Shown here: one piece after another, positions 1-8,314 of the stretch | How positions within the stretch are numbered: position 1 is the stretch's first letter | How the letters are laid out: each line of letters starts with the position of its first letter | Assembly: GCF_050613185.1 (NCBI RefSeq) | Contig: NZ_CP192511.1 | Span: 1,302,001 to 1,366,000 of the forward strand | Direction: 5' to 3' | Source of the DNA: Chelonobacter sp050613185 | GTDB lineage: Bacteria; Pseudomonadota; Gammaproteobacteria; Enterobacterales; Pasteurellaceae | DNA length: 64,000 nt | Translations under genes and position numbers: made by a program | Notes under the pieces: model-generated | What the model saw: only the letters and a program-made list of their open reading frames with translations | Database searches by the model: none | Told to the model about the DNA's origin: nothing

Positions 1-1
1 G

Positions 2-343
2 GCATTGGCGGGCTTTATCGTGCCGTTTATGTTTGTGTATAACCCGAACATGCTGATGATTGATGTCAGCGATGTTGCGGTGACGGCGCGGACTTTCCCG
101 TTGCCGGATATTTGGGTGATCATCAGTGTGGCGGTGACGGCGACCATCGGCGTGTTGGGCTTATCGGCGGCGGTTGAAGGTTATTTCAAACACACCTTTG
201 CCGCTTGGCAGCGCGTGATTCTGGCGATCGGCTCGTTAATGCTAATCGTACCGGAGCATATCACCGATTTGGTCGGTATCGTGATTGTCGGCGCTATGGT
301 GTGGTTGAACTACCGCCAAACCTCACATTCTGCTGAAGCATAG
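2..343 (+). CDS. TRAP transporter fused permease, C-terminal fragment (5' end outside window)
   Basis: Partial gene entering from the left edge; only about the last 113 residues are visible. The segment is very hydrophobic, with two or three membrane spans (around residues 1-17, 35-60 and 75-98), and ends in a short polar tail. The motif near FVYNPNMLM resembles the C-terminal end of fused 4TM/12TM TRAP permeases (DctQM fusion with a DUF3394-like tail), which take up organic acids or sialic-acid-like substrates together with a periplasmic binding protein. The binding protein and the rest of the permease would lie upstream of the window. Substrate cannot be inferred from this piece. The family call rests on remembered motif similarity, so confidence is moderate. 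Confidence 0.65.
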   Translation, partial: ALAGFIVPFMFVYNPNMLMIDVSDVAVTARTFPLPDIWVIISVAVTATIGVLGLSAAVEGYFKHTFAAWQRVILAIGSLMLIVPEHITDLVGIVIVGAMVWLNYRQTSHSAEA

Positions 344-349
344 TGCGTA

Positions 350-447
350 AAGTGCGGTTTTGCTAGCGCACGTTGTTGCGATTTGTCGCTAACATATGGC
401 TTGTTACCGCACTTTGCTGCGATTTTGATCTGACCCCAAAGTGCGGT
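350..447. repeat. Cluster of three DNA uptake signal sequences
   Basis: Three exact copies of the Haemophilus-type USS core lie in this gap: AAGTGCGGT at 350-358, its complement at 406-414, and AAGTGCGGT at 439-447. Two are followed by the T-rich extension typical of full uptake sequences. The gap lies between the convergent permease and alcohol dehydrogenase genes, a common location for these elements. In Pasteurellaceae this 9-mer promotes uptake of self DNA during natural competence. Confidence 0.9.
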
Positions 448-460
448 TTGATTCGGAGAC

Positions 461-1639
461 TTACAGTGCCATTTGGTAAATGCGATACATATCCGCTTCG
501 CGCAACACTTTGGCGGAGCCCATTTTGCCGTTAACGGCAAGGCTGCATTGTTTTGCCATCTGCTGCAATTGTTCGTCGCTTGGCGTAATGCCCAATTCGC
601 GCAGTGAGGTCGGCATGGCAATGCTGCGGTAAAACGCTTCCATCGCTTCAATCCCTTTCAGCGCAATCTCTTGCTCACTGCCGTCTGCACTTACGCCCAT
701 GACGTTTAGCGCAAAACGCACGAACGGTGCAAGGCAATCTTGATAGACATAACGCGCCCAGCTTCCCCAAATTGCCGCCAAGCCAGCACCGTGTGCCACA
801 TCGAACATGCCGCCGACTTCGTGTTCCAACATATGGGTCGCCCAATCTCCGCCGCCGTTGCCGCAACCGGTCAAGTCGTTGTGCGCCAAGCTGCCAGCCC
901 ACATGATTTCGGCACGGGCGGAATAATCATTCGGGTTGCCATGCAGGATTTGTGCGTTGCGCATTACGGTGCGCAGCAAGGCTTCGGCAATGCTGGTGGT
1001 GATTTCCATACTGCCGTTGGCGGTGAAATAGCGCTCCATGGTGTGCATTAAAATATCAACGCAGCCGCTGGCGGTTTGGTAATCAGGCAACGTGAGGGTC
1101 AATTCGGGATTCATGACGGCGAATTTCGGACGGGATAAATCGTCGTCATAAGCGCGTTTGATTCCGACCTCGTCTTTTGTGATCACCGAACCGCCGCTCA
1201 TTTCGCTGCCGGCAGCGGCAATGGTTAACACCACGCCAAGCGGCAAGCAGGCGCTTGCTTTACGGCTGTGTTCAAATAAATCCCACACATCGCCGTCTTC
1301 CGCCGCGCCGTAGCCGATGGCCTTGGCGGAGTCAATTACACTGCCGCCGCCGACTGCCAGAATAAAATCCACCTGTTCGCGACGGCAAAGTTCGATTCCT
1401 TGATAAACTAATGACAAGCGCGGGTTCGGCACCACACCGCCGAGTTCTACGCTTGCGATCCCTGCCGCCGCCAAGGCGTTTTTCACTCGCGCCAACAGCC
1501 CGGAACGAATCACGCTGCCGCTGCCGTAATGCAGCAAGACTTTTTTGGCGTTGAGCGATTGGACTAAATCGCCGACCTGATTTTCGCTTTGTTTACCGAA
1601 AATCACTTTGGTTGGGGCGAAATAAGTGAAGTTGTTCAT
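461..1639 (-). CDS. Iron-containing alcohol dehydrogenase (butanol dehydrogenase-like)
   Basis: A 392-residue protein of the group III, metal-dependent alcohol dehydrogenase family, which interconverts aldehydes or ketones and alcohols with NAD(P)H. It has the nucleotide-binding GGGSVID motif near residue 97, the DILMHTMERY segment near 195 (Asp and His metal ligands) and the H-x3-HEVGG...DVAHGAGLA region near 270-290 with two further His ligands. Length is usual for BdhA/YqhD-like enzymes. The start is preceded by GGAGCTC, a good ribosome site. It appears monocistronic, convergent with the TRAP permease gene. Physiological substrate unknown; a role in redox balance during fermentation is likely. 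Confidence 0.85.
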   Translation of the reverse strand: MNNFTYFAPTKVIFGKQSENQVGDLVQSLNAKKVLLHYGSGSVIRSGLLARVKNALAAAGIASVELGGVVPNPRLSLVYQGIELCRREQVDFILAVGGGSVIDSAKAIGYGAAEDGDVWDLFEHSRKASACLPLGVVLTIAAAGSEMSGGSVITKDEVGIKRAYDDDLSRPKFAVMNPELTLTLPDYQTASGCVDILMHTMERYFTANGSMEITTSIAEALLRTVMRNAQILHGNPNDYSARAEIMWAGSLAHNDLTGCGNGGGDWATHMLEHEVGGMFDVAHGAGLAAIWGSWARYVYQDCLAPFVRFALNVMGVSADGSEQEIALKGIEAMEAFYRSIAMPTSLRELGITPSDEQLQQMAKQCSLAVNGKMGSAKVLREADMYRIYQMAL

Positions 1640-1727
1640 TTTGAGCTCCTGGTTATTATTAATAAATGGCTAGCTACCAGTATAAGTTCAGATGTTGTGG
1701 AGATAAATAGGTAATACAAGAAAATAG

Positions 1728-1763
1728 CGCCGGGCAAGTGATTTGGGGATCACTTGCCCGGCG
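1728..1763 (-). terminator. Strong hairpin terminator downstream of the rclA remnant
   Basis: A perfect 15-bp stem (1728-1742 with 1749-1763) closes a 6-nt loop. On the minus strand it is followed by a T-rich stretch (CTATTTTCTTG). It sits just after the stop codon of the rclA 3'-end remnant, so it is probably the terminator of that lost gene. It may now insulate the alcohol dehydrogenase gene. Confidence 0.7.
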
Positions 1764-1780
1764 GATTGGCTTGCGACGGG

Positions 1781-1897
1781 TTAAGCAAACAGATCGTTTA
1801 ACCCTTTGGCAATGGTCGGGTGGGGAAGATTTGGTTTTTGAAGTAGCCCGCCGGGATCCGATGATCGATTGCCGCTTTGAATAAATTAATCAATTCA
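1781..1897 (-). pseudogene. Decayed duplicate of the 3' end of the RclA-like gene
   Basis: These 117 bases match the last 118 bases of the intact RclA-like gene (3158-3275) at all but about five positions. The copy has its own stop (TAA rather than TGA). One base is missing near 1822, which shifts the reading frame, and the match ends abruptly near 1897. Beyond that only short patches (AACAGCG, GTATCAT) recall the full gene, so the remainder is deleted or degraded. It is in the same orientation as the intact gene, and the two copies flank the AI-2E-family permease. It is a remnant with no expected product. High identity suggests a fairly recent duplication or gene conversion. Confidence 0.85.
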
Positions 1898-1999
1898 ACA
1901 GCGCTCGTATCATGGCAAAAGAAGCAAACGGTGTACCAAAGCGGTGCGAAAAACGGCTTTTGTTATAGAAGGTAACATACGGCAAAGTGCGGTTTGCGC

Positions 2000-3043
2000 T
2001 TATAGCCAGTCTTGCTTTAACAATGCTTTTTTCAATTGGGCGTAGATAATCGGCGCGCTGATCAAGCCGGCAATCCCGAACGCGGCTTCCATGAATAACA
2101 TTATGATCAGTAGTTCCCAAGCGGCGGCTTTGATTTTATGCCCGATAATATGCGCATTGAGAAAATATTCCAGTTTATGGATCACAATCAGCCAGCCTAA
2201 TGACATCCCGGCGACGCTGAGCCCGTCGTTTAAGCTGATAATCACGATAAAGCCGTTGGAAATCAGGTTGCCGACCACCGGAATCAGCCCGGCAAAAAAG
2301 GTGAGCGCCACCAAGGTGCCGGACAACGGCAACGTCTTGCCGAGCAGGGGCAGCAGCACTAACAGGTAAAGTGCGGTCAGAAATGTGTTGAGAAGCGCAA
2401 TCCGCACTTGTCCGAAAAATACATCGCTAAAGCCTTTCAATAAGTCGATAAACTGGAGGTGAATCGTGCGGGCAAGCGGTTTTGGGCTCAAGGGGGAAAA
2501 CAACGGCAGCTGCACGGCGGCAATGGCACCGATGACGATTCCGGCAAGTATGTGTCCGACGCCGCGCAAAGTATGGATTCCCGCCAATTGCAGCGCTGCG
2601 GCATGGGATTTGAAGAAGTGCGACAGGCTTTGTTTCAGCGTATCCAGCGAGGCGGGAATATGCTCGGCAAGCCCGTGCGGCAGCGTGGCGTGCAGTTGAT
2701 CCAGAATCGCCGCCGATCGCGCCATTAAGGCAGTTAAGGAATAGCGGTCGGTTTTGTCGTCCAACCAGTCGCTTAACAGAAACAACACGGCAATCAACGC
2801 GAAGCACAATAGCAAGGCGCCGATGAGTTCCGAATGGCGCAACCCATTGTGCCAACGGCGCAGTTGTCGGCTCAGGGCAGTGACGGCAGAGTAGCTGATC
2901 AAGGCGGCAAACAGCGCCGATGTCAGCTGCAGCCATAACACCGGCAGCCACATAATCAAGACGGCACTGATGGTCAGCAAAAAAGTATTGGCGGTTAATA
3001 TCGCGTTATTACGCATGGTAAGCGGCTCATTTCGGCGGATCAT
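2000..3043 (-). CDS. AI-2E family transporter / PerM-like permease
   Basis: A 347-residue integral membrane protein with about seven or eight hydrophobic segments: two at the N-terminus (about residues 12-50), one near 78-92, one near 160-182, and a cluster from 215 to 335. The layout, with a polar amphipathic region at roughly 95-155 and GxxPVVGN near 255, matches the AI-2E transporter family (UPF0118). Members export or import small molecules, or in some cases act as Na+/H+ antiporters; the substrate here is unknown. The start is uncertain: Met1 and Met10 (3016) both lack a clear ribosome site. A USS (1984-1992) lies just downstream, and the gene is bracketed by the two copies of the rclA 3' end. 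Confidence 0.8.
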   Translation of the reverse strand: MIRRNEPLTMRNNAILTANTFLLTISAVLIMWLPVLWLQLTSALFAALISYSAVTALSRQLRRWHNGLRHSELIGALLLCFALIAVLFLLSDWLDDKTDRYSLTALMARSAAILDQLHATLPHGLAEHIPASLDTLKQSLSHFFKSHAAALQLAGIHTLRGVGHILAGIVIGAIAAVQLPLFSPLSPKPLARTIHLQFIDLLKGFSDVFFGQVRIALLNTFLTALYLLVLLPLLGKTLPLSGTLVALTFFAGLIPVVGNLISNGFIVIISLNDGLSVAGMSLGWLIVIHKLEYFLNAHIIGHKIKAAAWELLIIMLFMEAAFGIAGLISAPIIYAQLKKALLKQDWL

Positions 3044-3106
3044 GTGCTGATTTTACACCGTCACAGCCGATTTTTATAGCGTTTAAATTTTGCGCTCCGA
3101 CGAAAT

Positions 3107-3140
3107 GTCAGGCGGATGTATTGAATTGCTTCCGCCTGAC
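3107..3140 (-). terminator. Terminator of the RclA-like gene
   Basis: A 10-bp perfect stem (GTCAGGCGGA with TCCGCCTGAC) lies 17 bases past the stop codon of the minus-strand RclA-like gene. The loop is 14 nt. The downstream minus-strand sequence is only moderately T-rich, so termination efficiency is uncertain. Confidence 0.5.
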
Positions 3141-3157
3141 AACCGACAGCATGACGG

Positions 3158-4495
3158 TCAAGCAAACAGATCGTTTAACCCTTCGGCAATGGTCGGGTGG
3201 GTGAAGATCTGGTTTTTGAAATAGCCCGCCGGGATCCGATGATCGATTGCGGCTTTGAATAAATTAATCAATTCATGTGCTTCGGCACAGAACAGCGTGA
3301 CGCCGAGTATTTCATCACTCTCGTTATCAATAATCGCTTTCAGCAAACCGTCGGTTTGGTTTAAGACTTTGGCTTTCGGAATCGCTTCGGCTTTCAGGCG
3401 GGCGACACGGTAAGTACGTCCGGATTGTGCGGCTTGGCTTTCCGTCATCCCGATTTGTGCTAACGGCGGCTCGGTGAACACCGCGGTCGGGAATACCAGC
3501 CGATCTTGGGTGTGGCGTTTGCCTTCAGCCAATAATTGTTCGCGCACGATACGATAATCATCCAACGAAATATAGGTAAATTGCGGGCTGCCCGCCACAT
3601 CGCCCATTGCCCAAATGTGCGGTTTAACCCGTAATTGGTTGTCGGTTTGGATAAATCCGCGTTCGCTGACGGCAATTCCGGCATTTTCCAAGCCCAAACC
3701 GTCGGTGTTCGGACGACGTCCAATCGCCACCAATACGGCGTCGGCGGTGAAATTTCCCTGCGAAGTCATCGCGTTGGTTCCGACCGCACTTTGCTCAAAG
3801 CGTTGCACCGCTGCGCCTAAGACGATTTCGACGCCACGCGATTTCAGGACGCGTGCCATTTCATCGGCGATATCGCGATCTTCCCGAGGCAGGAACGTAT
3901 CGCCGACATCCACCACCGTGACGGCACTGCCGAATTGGCTATACATAAAGGCAAATTCCAATGCGATATAACCGGCGCCGATAATGATCAAACGTTGCGG
4001 GCGTTGGCTTAAGGATAAAATGCCGGTGCTGTCGTAAATGTGTTCGCCGTCGGCACCGGGAACATTCAGCGCAACCGGCTGGCTGCCGGTATTGATGAAA
4101 ATACGTTCGGCATTGACGCGGAATTCGCCGTCCCGCCCTTGCAACAAAACGGTGTGTTCGTCGACAAAACGGGCTTTGGCGGTGATCACTTGCACATTAT
4201 CCAAGCTGTCCAGTTTAGTGAAGTTAGCTGCGCGTAACTTAGCGATTAAACCGTTTTTGGCTTGCATAGCCTGTTGAAACGCCTGCTCTTTATCTTCAAG
4301 CGGCTGTTGGCGTTCGCCTTCGACCAACAGTTTTTTGGACGGAATACAACCGATATTGATACAAGTGCCGCCATACATCTGCTCGCTGGCTTCGACCAAA
4401 ATGACTTTTTGCCCGTGTTGAGCCAAATCGGCGGCGAGGGTTTTTCCGGCTTTACCAAAACCGATGATTAAATTTTGAATGTCTAGTTGTTGCAT
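3158..4495 (-). CDS. rclA: RclA-like pyridine nucleotide-disulfide oxidoreductase
   Basis: A 445-residue class I flavoprotein disulfide reductase. It has an N-terminal FAD Rossmann motif (IIGFGKAGKT, about residues 10-19), the redox-active CINIGC pair (Cys45, Cys50), a second NAD(P)-binding Rossmann motif (IIIGAGYIALEFA near 170), an ATG/GD-type motif (AMGDVAGSPQFTY near 305) and a C-terminal dimerisation domain. Length and motifs fit E. coli RclA (YkgC), which protects against reactive chlorine species and reduces Cu(II), better than lipoamide dehydrogenase or glutathione reductase. AAGGATC precedes the ATG. No rclR-like regulator or rclBC gene is adjacent, so regulation may differ from E. 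coli. A decayed copy of its 3' end lies at 1781-1897. Confidence 0.8.
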   Translation of the reverse strand: MQQLDIQNLIIGFGKAGKTLAADLAQHGQKVILVEASEQMYGGTCINIGCIPSKKLLVEGERQQPLEDKEQAFQQAMQAKNGLIAKLRAANFTKLDSLDNVQVITAKARFVDEHTVLLQGRDGEFRVNAERIFINTGSQPVALNVPGADGEHIYDSTGILSLSQRPQRLIIIGAGYIALEFAFMYSQFGSAVTVVDVGDTFLPREDRDIADEMARVLKSRGVEIVLGAAVQRFEQSAVGTNAMTSQGNFTADAVLVAIGRRPNTDGLGLENAGIAVSERGFIQTDNQLRVKPHIWAMGDVAGSPQFTYISLDDYRIVREQLLAEGKRHTQDRLVFPTAVFTEPPLAQIGMTESQAAQSGRTYRVARLKAEAIPKAKVLNQTDGLLKAIIDNESDEILGVTLFCAEAHELINLFKAAIDHRIPAGYFKNQIFTHPTIAEGLNDLFA

Positions 4496-4725
4496 ATTGG
4501 GATCCTTCGGATGAGATTATTTCACTGAAAAACATGCTTTTAATATACACTGACGGAACGTATAACAAGCACCCATTATGCTCATAACTTACAGCAAAAA
4601 TCTTATTTCTAGCGAAATTTTGTGGATGAGATCGCAAAAATGAACCGCACTTTGCGCCGGATTTTACTCTGCTTCAGATTGATATTCGACTTGATAAAAT
4701 GCGGCTAATGCCTGTAATTGCGCAC

Positions 4726-5073
4726 TTAACGGGTCAAACGATAGCTGTCGTCAATCAGCTCATAAATGGTTTGTTCTGCAACGCGATTCAGCACTACGCT
4801 GATCCAATGTTCCTTATTCATATGATAGGCGGGAAAAATACCGTTGATTGCGCGCAATGCCCCGACCAATTCCGGTTGCGCTTTCAAATTGATTACCTCC
4901 AGCCGTTCCTCACTATGCAAACCTAATTTATTTGCCTCCACCTTCATCAACAAACAAAACCATTTACGGTCGGCATGACGAAAAACCGCATAATCGGGAT
5001 ATTTCACCCAAGGATAATCGGGGGCGGCGCTGTATTGGGTGTTGATATAGTGAATCAGCTGTTCGGCGGTCAT
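4726..5073 (-). CDS. MmcQ/YjbR family protein
   Basis: A 115-residue protein of the MmcQ/YjbR family (double-wing, CyaY-like fold), often annotated as DNA-binding but with no established biochemical role. The recognisable features are the aromatic PWVKYPDYAVFRH segment near 20-32, the KWFCLLMKV strand near 36-45, and the NKEHWISVVLN segment near 84-94, which is characteristic of the family. Length is usual. It stands alone, divergent from rfaD. The reading frame that overlaps its end stays open past the stop for about 24 more codons (to 4664), so the C-terminus could be a frameshifted version of a longer ancestor. Confidence 0.8.
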   Translation of the reverse strand: MTAEQLIHYINTQYSAAPDYPWVKYPDYAVFRHADRKWFCLLMKVEANKLGLHSEERLEVINLKAQPELVGALRAINGIFPAYHMNKEHWISVVLNRVAEQTIYELIDDSYRLTR

Positions 5074-5265
5074 GTTTACTTTTCCTAAAATAAATAAGAT
5101 AGCATATTATGTCGTAAAATGGGCTTGGACTATAGTAAGTGAGGCGGAAAATTGGCTTGGAAAGCCAGCCAAACCGCACTTTGCCTTTTTCTGCACAATC
5201 GCTTTTCACTTGCTCGCGATTTCTATTACAATAGCCTTAACTTTTTTGCAAATTAAGGAATTATT

Positions 5266-6192
5266 ATGATTATCGTAACAGGTGGTGCAGGATTTATCGG
5301 TAGTAATATCGTGAAGGCGTTAAATGATCTCGGACGCAAGGATATTTTGGTGGTGGACAACCTCACCGACGGCACGAAATTCGCCAATTTGGTGGATTTG
5401 GACATCGCCGACTATTGCGATAAAGAGGATTTTATCGCCTCGATTATCGCCGGTGACGAATTCGGTGAGATCGAGGCGGTGTTCCACGAGGGCGCATGTT
5501 CCGCCACCACCGAATGGAACGGTAAATATGTGATGAGCAACAACTACGAATATTCGAAAGAGTTGTTGCATTATTGCTTGGATCGCCGCATTCCGTTTTT
5601 ATACGCCTCTTCTGCCGCGACTTACGGCGACAAAACCGAATTCAAAGAACAGCGCGAGTTTGAAGGGCCGTTGAATGTGTATGGCTATTCCAAATTCCTG
5701 TTCGACCAATATGTGCGCGAAATCCTGCCGGAAGCGGAATCGCCGGTGTGCGGCTTCCGTTATTTTAATGTTTACGGCCCGCGCGAAAACCATAAAGGCA
5801 GCATGGCGAGCGTGGCATTTCATTTAAATAATCAAATTTTAAAAGGGGAAAATCCGAAACTGTTTGCCGGCAGCGAACATTTCCGCCGTGATTTCGTCTA
5901 TGTCGGCGATGTGGCGCAGGTGAATATCTGGTGTTGGCAGCACGGTGTTTCAGGCATTTACAACTGTGGCACCGGCAATGCCGAATCGTTTGAAGAGGTC
6001 GCCAAAGCGGTGGTGAAATTCCATCAGCAAGGGCAAATCGAAACCATTCCGTTCCCGGAACATCTGAAAAGCCGTTATCAGGAATATACCCAAGCGGATT
6101 TAACCAATCTGCGCGCCACCGGCTATGATAAACCGTTCAAGACCGTTGCCGAAGGCGTGGCGGAATATATGGCATGGCTAAACAAAAAGTAG
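5266..6192 (+). CDS. rfaD: ADP-L-glycero-D-manno-heptose 6-epimerase
   Basis: Final enzyme of ADP-heptose synthesis: converts ADP-D-glycero- to ADP-L-glycero-D-manno-heptose for the LPS inner core. It is a 308-residue extended short-chain dehydrogenase with the NADP-binding GGAGFIGS motif (residues 6-13), the catalytic YxxxK (Tyr139, Lys143) and conserved FRYFNVYGPRE near 163-173. AAGGAA lies 6 nt before the ATG. It leads a three-gene set with waaF and waaC, separated by 28 and 10 bases, so the epimerase is co-transcribed with the two transferases that use its product. Length matches the family. Confidence 0.96.
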   Translation: MIIVTGGAGFIGSNIVKALNDLGRKDILVVDNLTDGTKFANLVDLDIADYCDKEDFIASIIAGDEFGEIEAVFHEGACSATTEWNGKYVMSNNYEYSKELLHYCLDRRIPFLYASSAATYGDKTEFKEQREFEGPLNVYGYSKFLFDQYVREILPEAESPVCGFRYFNVYGPRENHKGSMASVAFHLNNQILKGENPKLFAGSEHFRRDFVYVGDVAQVNIWCWQHGVSGIYNCGTGNAESFEEVAKAVVKFHQQGQIETIPFPEHLKSRYQEYTQADLTNLRATGYDKPFKTVAEGVAEYMAWLNKK

Positions 6193-6220
6193 TAAGTAAA
6201 AGGTAAGTGAGCAGAGCGCA

Positions 6221-7264
6221 ATGAGAATTTTGGTAATCGGACCGTCATGGGTCGGCGATATGATGATGTCGCACAGCTTATATCAGGTGTTGAAACAGCG
6301 CGATCCGCACTGTGTGATTGATGTGCTTGCGCCGAATTGGTGTCGTGCGCTGTTGTCGAGAATGCCCGAAGTCAACAAGGCGATTGCCATGCCCATCGGA
6401 CACGGCAGCTTTGCTTTGGGCGAGCGTTACCGTTTGGGCAAATCGCTGCGCAAGCAATACGATCAGGCGATCATTCTGCCTAATTCGTTGAAATCGGCGT
6501 TTATTCCGTTGTTTGCCAAAATCCCGCAACGCCGTGGTTGGAAAGGCGAAAGCCGTTATTTTGTGCTCAATGACCTGCGCAGCAACAAACGGGATTACCC
6601 GTTGATGGTGCAGCGTTATACCGCACTTGCCTTCGAGAAAAGTGCGGTTCCGGCGGCTAGCGAATTGCCGATTCCGTATCCGTATTTAACGGTCGAGGCA
6701 GCGCAGCGCGATAAAACCTGCCACAAATTTGCCAAGCAGACCGCACTTGCCGACAACCGCCCGATTATCGGTTTTTGCCCAGGCGCGGAATTCGGACCGG
6801 CAAAACGCTGGCCGCATTACCATTACGCCAAACTGGCGGAATTGCTGATTGCGCAGGGCTACCAAATCCATATTTTCGGCTCAAGCAAAGACGATAGCGT
6901 TGCCGAACAGATCCGCAGCAGTCTGCCAACCGCACTTCAGCGCTACTGTATCAATCTTGCCGGGCAAACCCAGCTGGAAGAAGCAATTGATTTGATCTCT
7001 TGCTGTACGGCGGTAGTCAGCAATGATTCCGGCTTAATGCACATCGCCGCCGCCTTACAACGCCCGCTGGTCGCGCTCTACGGCCCGACCAGCCCGCAAT
7101 ACACGCCGCCGTTGAGCGACAAGGTGGAAATCATCCGCCTGATTGAAGGCGGCTTAATCAAAGTGCGCAAAGGCAGCGACAGCGCAGAGGGCTACCACCA
7201 AAGTTTGATTGATATTCAGCCGGAATTGGTGGTGGAAAAGCTGACCGCACTTTTAAAGCGATAA
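6221..7264 (+). CDS. waaF: LPS heptosyltransferase II
   Basis: Glycosyltransferase family 9 enzyme that adds the second heptose to the LPS inner core at the cytoplasmic face of the inner membrane. The 347 residues show the N-terminal VIGPSWVGDMMMSH motif (residues 5-18), FCPGAEFGPAKRWP near 185, and the C-terminal VSNDSGLMHIAAA nucleotide-sugar motif near 266-278, all typical of WaaF. It lies 28 bases after rfaD and 10 bases before waaC. Several USS copies lie within the coding sequence (6632, 6649, 6741, 6930, 7244), which encode tolerated dipeptides such as TAL and SAV. Confidence 0.95.
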   Translation: MRILVIGPSWVGDMMMSHSLYQVLKQRDPHCVIDVLAPNWCRALLSRMPEVNKAIAMPIGHGSFALGERYRLGKSLRKQYDQAIILPNSLKSAFIPLFAKIPQRRGWKGESRYFVLNDLRSNKRDYPLMVQRYTALAFEKSAVPAASELPIPYPYLTVEAAQRDKTCHKFAKQTALADNRPIIGFCPGAEFGPAKRWPHYHYAKLAELLIAQGYQIHIFGSSKDDSVAEQIRSSLPTALQRYCINLAGQTQLEEAIDLISCCTAVVSNDSGLMHIAAALQRPLVALYGPTSPQYTPPLSDKVEIIRLIEGGLIKVRKGSDSAEGYHQSLIDIQPELVVEKLTALLKR

Positions 7265-7274
7265 GGCAAAGCGC

Positions 7275-8240
7275 ATGAAAATCTGCCTCGTCAAAACCTC
7301 CTCAATGGGCGATATTTTGCATACGCTACCGGCTTTAACCGACGCACAACGTGCGGTTGCCGATTTGCAGGTGGATTGGGTGGTGGAGGAAAACTTTGCC
7401 GAAATTCCACGCTGGCATTCGGCGGTGAATCGAGTGGTTCCGATTGCATTACGCCGTTGGCGTAAGCAGCCGTTGAGTGCGCAAACACAGGAGGAGTGGC
7501 GACAATACCGCACTTTGCTGCAACAACAGCAGTATGACGCGGTGATTGATGCGCAGGGGCTAGTGAAAAGTGCGGTTTTTGCCACACGGTTGGCGCATGG
7601 CACAAAACACGGTTATGACCGTCGGTCGATTCGCGAACCGCTGGCGAGTTTTTTCTATGATAAAACCTATACCATCAGCTATCAACAACATGCCGTCGAA
7701 CGGATTCGCCAGTTGTTTGCCCACAGTTTAGGCTATGTGTTACCAAGTGAACAAGGCGATTACGGCATTGCCCGCCATTTCTTAACGCAAACAAACAACA
7801 CAACGCCGTATCTCATTTTTATCCACTCAACTACGCGCGATGATAAGCACTGGTCAGAAAGCGCATGGCGCGAGCTGATAACCGCACTTGCGCCGTCCGG
7901 TTATCAAATCCAACTGCCGTGGGGCAACGAAAAAGAGCGGTCACGCGCCGAACGCTTGGCGCACGGTATTGATTATGTGCAGGTGCTGCCGAAAACCACG
8001 CTGTCGCAAATTGCGGAAAAAATTGCCCATGCGCAAGCGGTGGTTTCGGTCGATACCGGCTTGTCCCACCTCACCGCCGCGTTGGATAAACCCAACATTA
8101 CCCTTTATGGTGCAAGCGATCCTAAACTGATCGGCAGTTACGGTAAAAACCAAACCGCACTGGCGGCGGAGAGTATGGATAAGATTGGACCACAACAGGT
8201 GCTACAAACCTTACTCCCACAACTCTCGTCTAAAAATTAA
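7275..8240 (+). CDS. waaC: LPS heptosyltransferase I
   Basis: Glycosyltransferase family 9 enzyme that transfers the first heptose onto Kdo2-lipid A. The 321 residues begin with MKICLVKTSSMGDILHTLPA, the WaaC signature with the SSMGD loop, and carry VVSVDTGLSHLTAAL near 255-269 for ADP-heptose binding, plus FIHSTTRDDKHW near 178. Known as opsX/rfaC in Haemophilus. It ends the heptose operon. The next gene, hslV, has its own heat-shock-type promoter, so transcription units separate here. Confidence 0.94.
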   Translation: MKICLVKTSSMGDILHTLPALTDAQRAVADLQVDWVVEENFAEIPRWHSAVNRVVPIALRRWRKQPLSAQTQEEWRQYRTLLQQQQYDAVIDAQGLVKSAVFATRLAHGTKHGYDRRSIREPLASFFYDKTYTISYQQHAVERIRQLFAHSLGYVLPSEQGDYGIARHFLTQTNNTTPYLIFIHSTTRDDKHWSESAWRELITALAPSGYQIQLPWGNEKERSRAERLAHGIDYVQVLPKTTLSQIAEKIAHAQAVVSVDTGLSHLTAALDKPNITLYGASDPKLIGSYGKNQTALAAESMDKIGPQQVLQTLLPQLSSKN

Positions 8241-8252
8241 ATCAACGGGTTG

Positions 8253-8278
8253 CTTGAAACCGCACTTTTTACCTCCAT
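8253..8278 (+). promoter_or_regulatory. Heat-shock (sigma-32) promoter of hslVU with a USS in the spacer
   Basis: CTTGAAA at 8253-8259 and CTCCAT (followed by AT) at 8273-8278 are separated by 13 bases, close to the sigma-32 consensus CTTGAAA-N11..16-CCCCAT-T. It lies 37 bases before hslV, the operon that sigma-32 controls in E. coli. An inverted uptake sequence (ACCGCACTT, 8259-8267) fills most of the spacer. No usable sigma-70 element was seen nearby. Confidence 0.8.
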
Positions 8279-8314
8279 ATAACCCACATTAACCCAATCA
8301 ATGTGAGGTAATTT

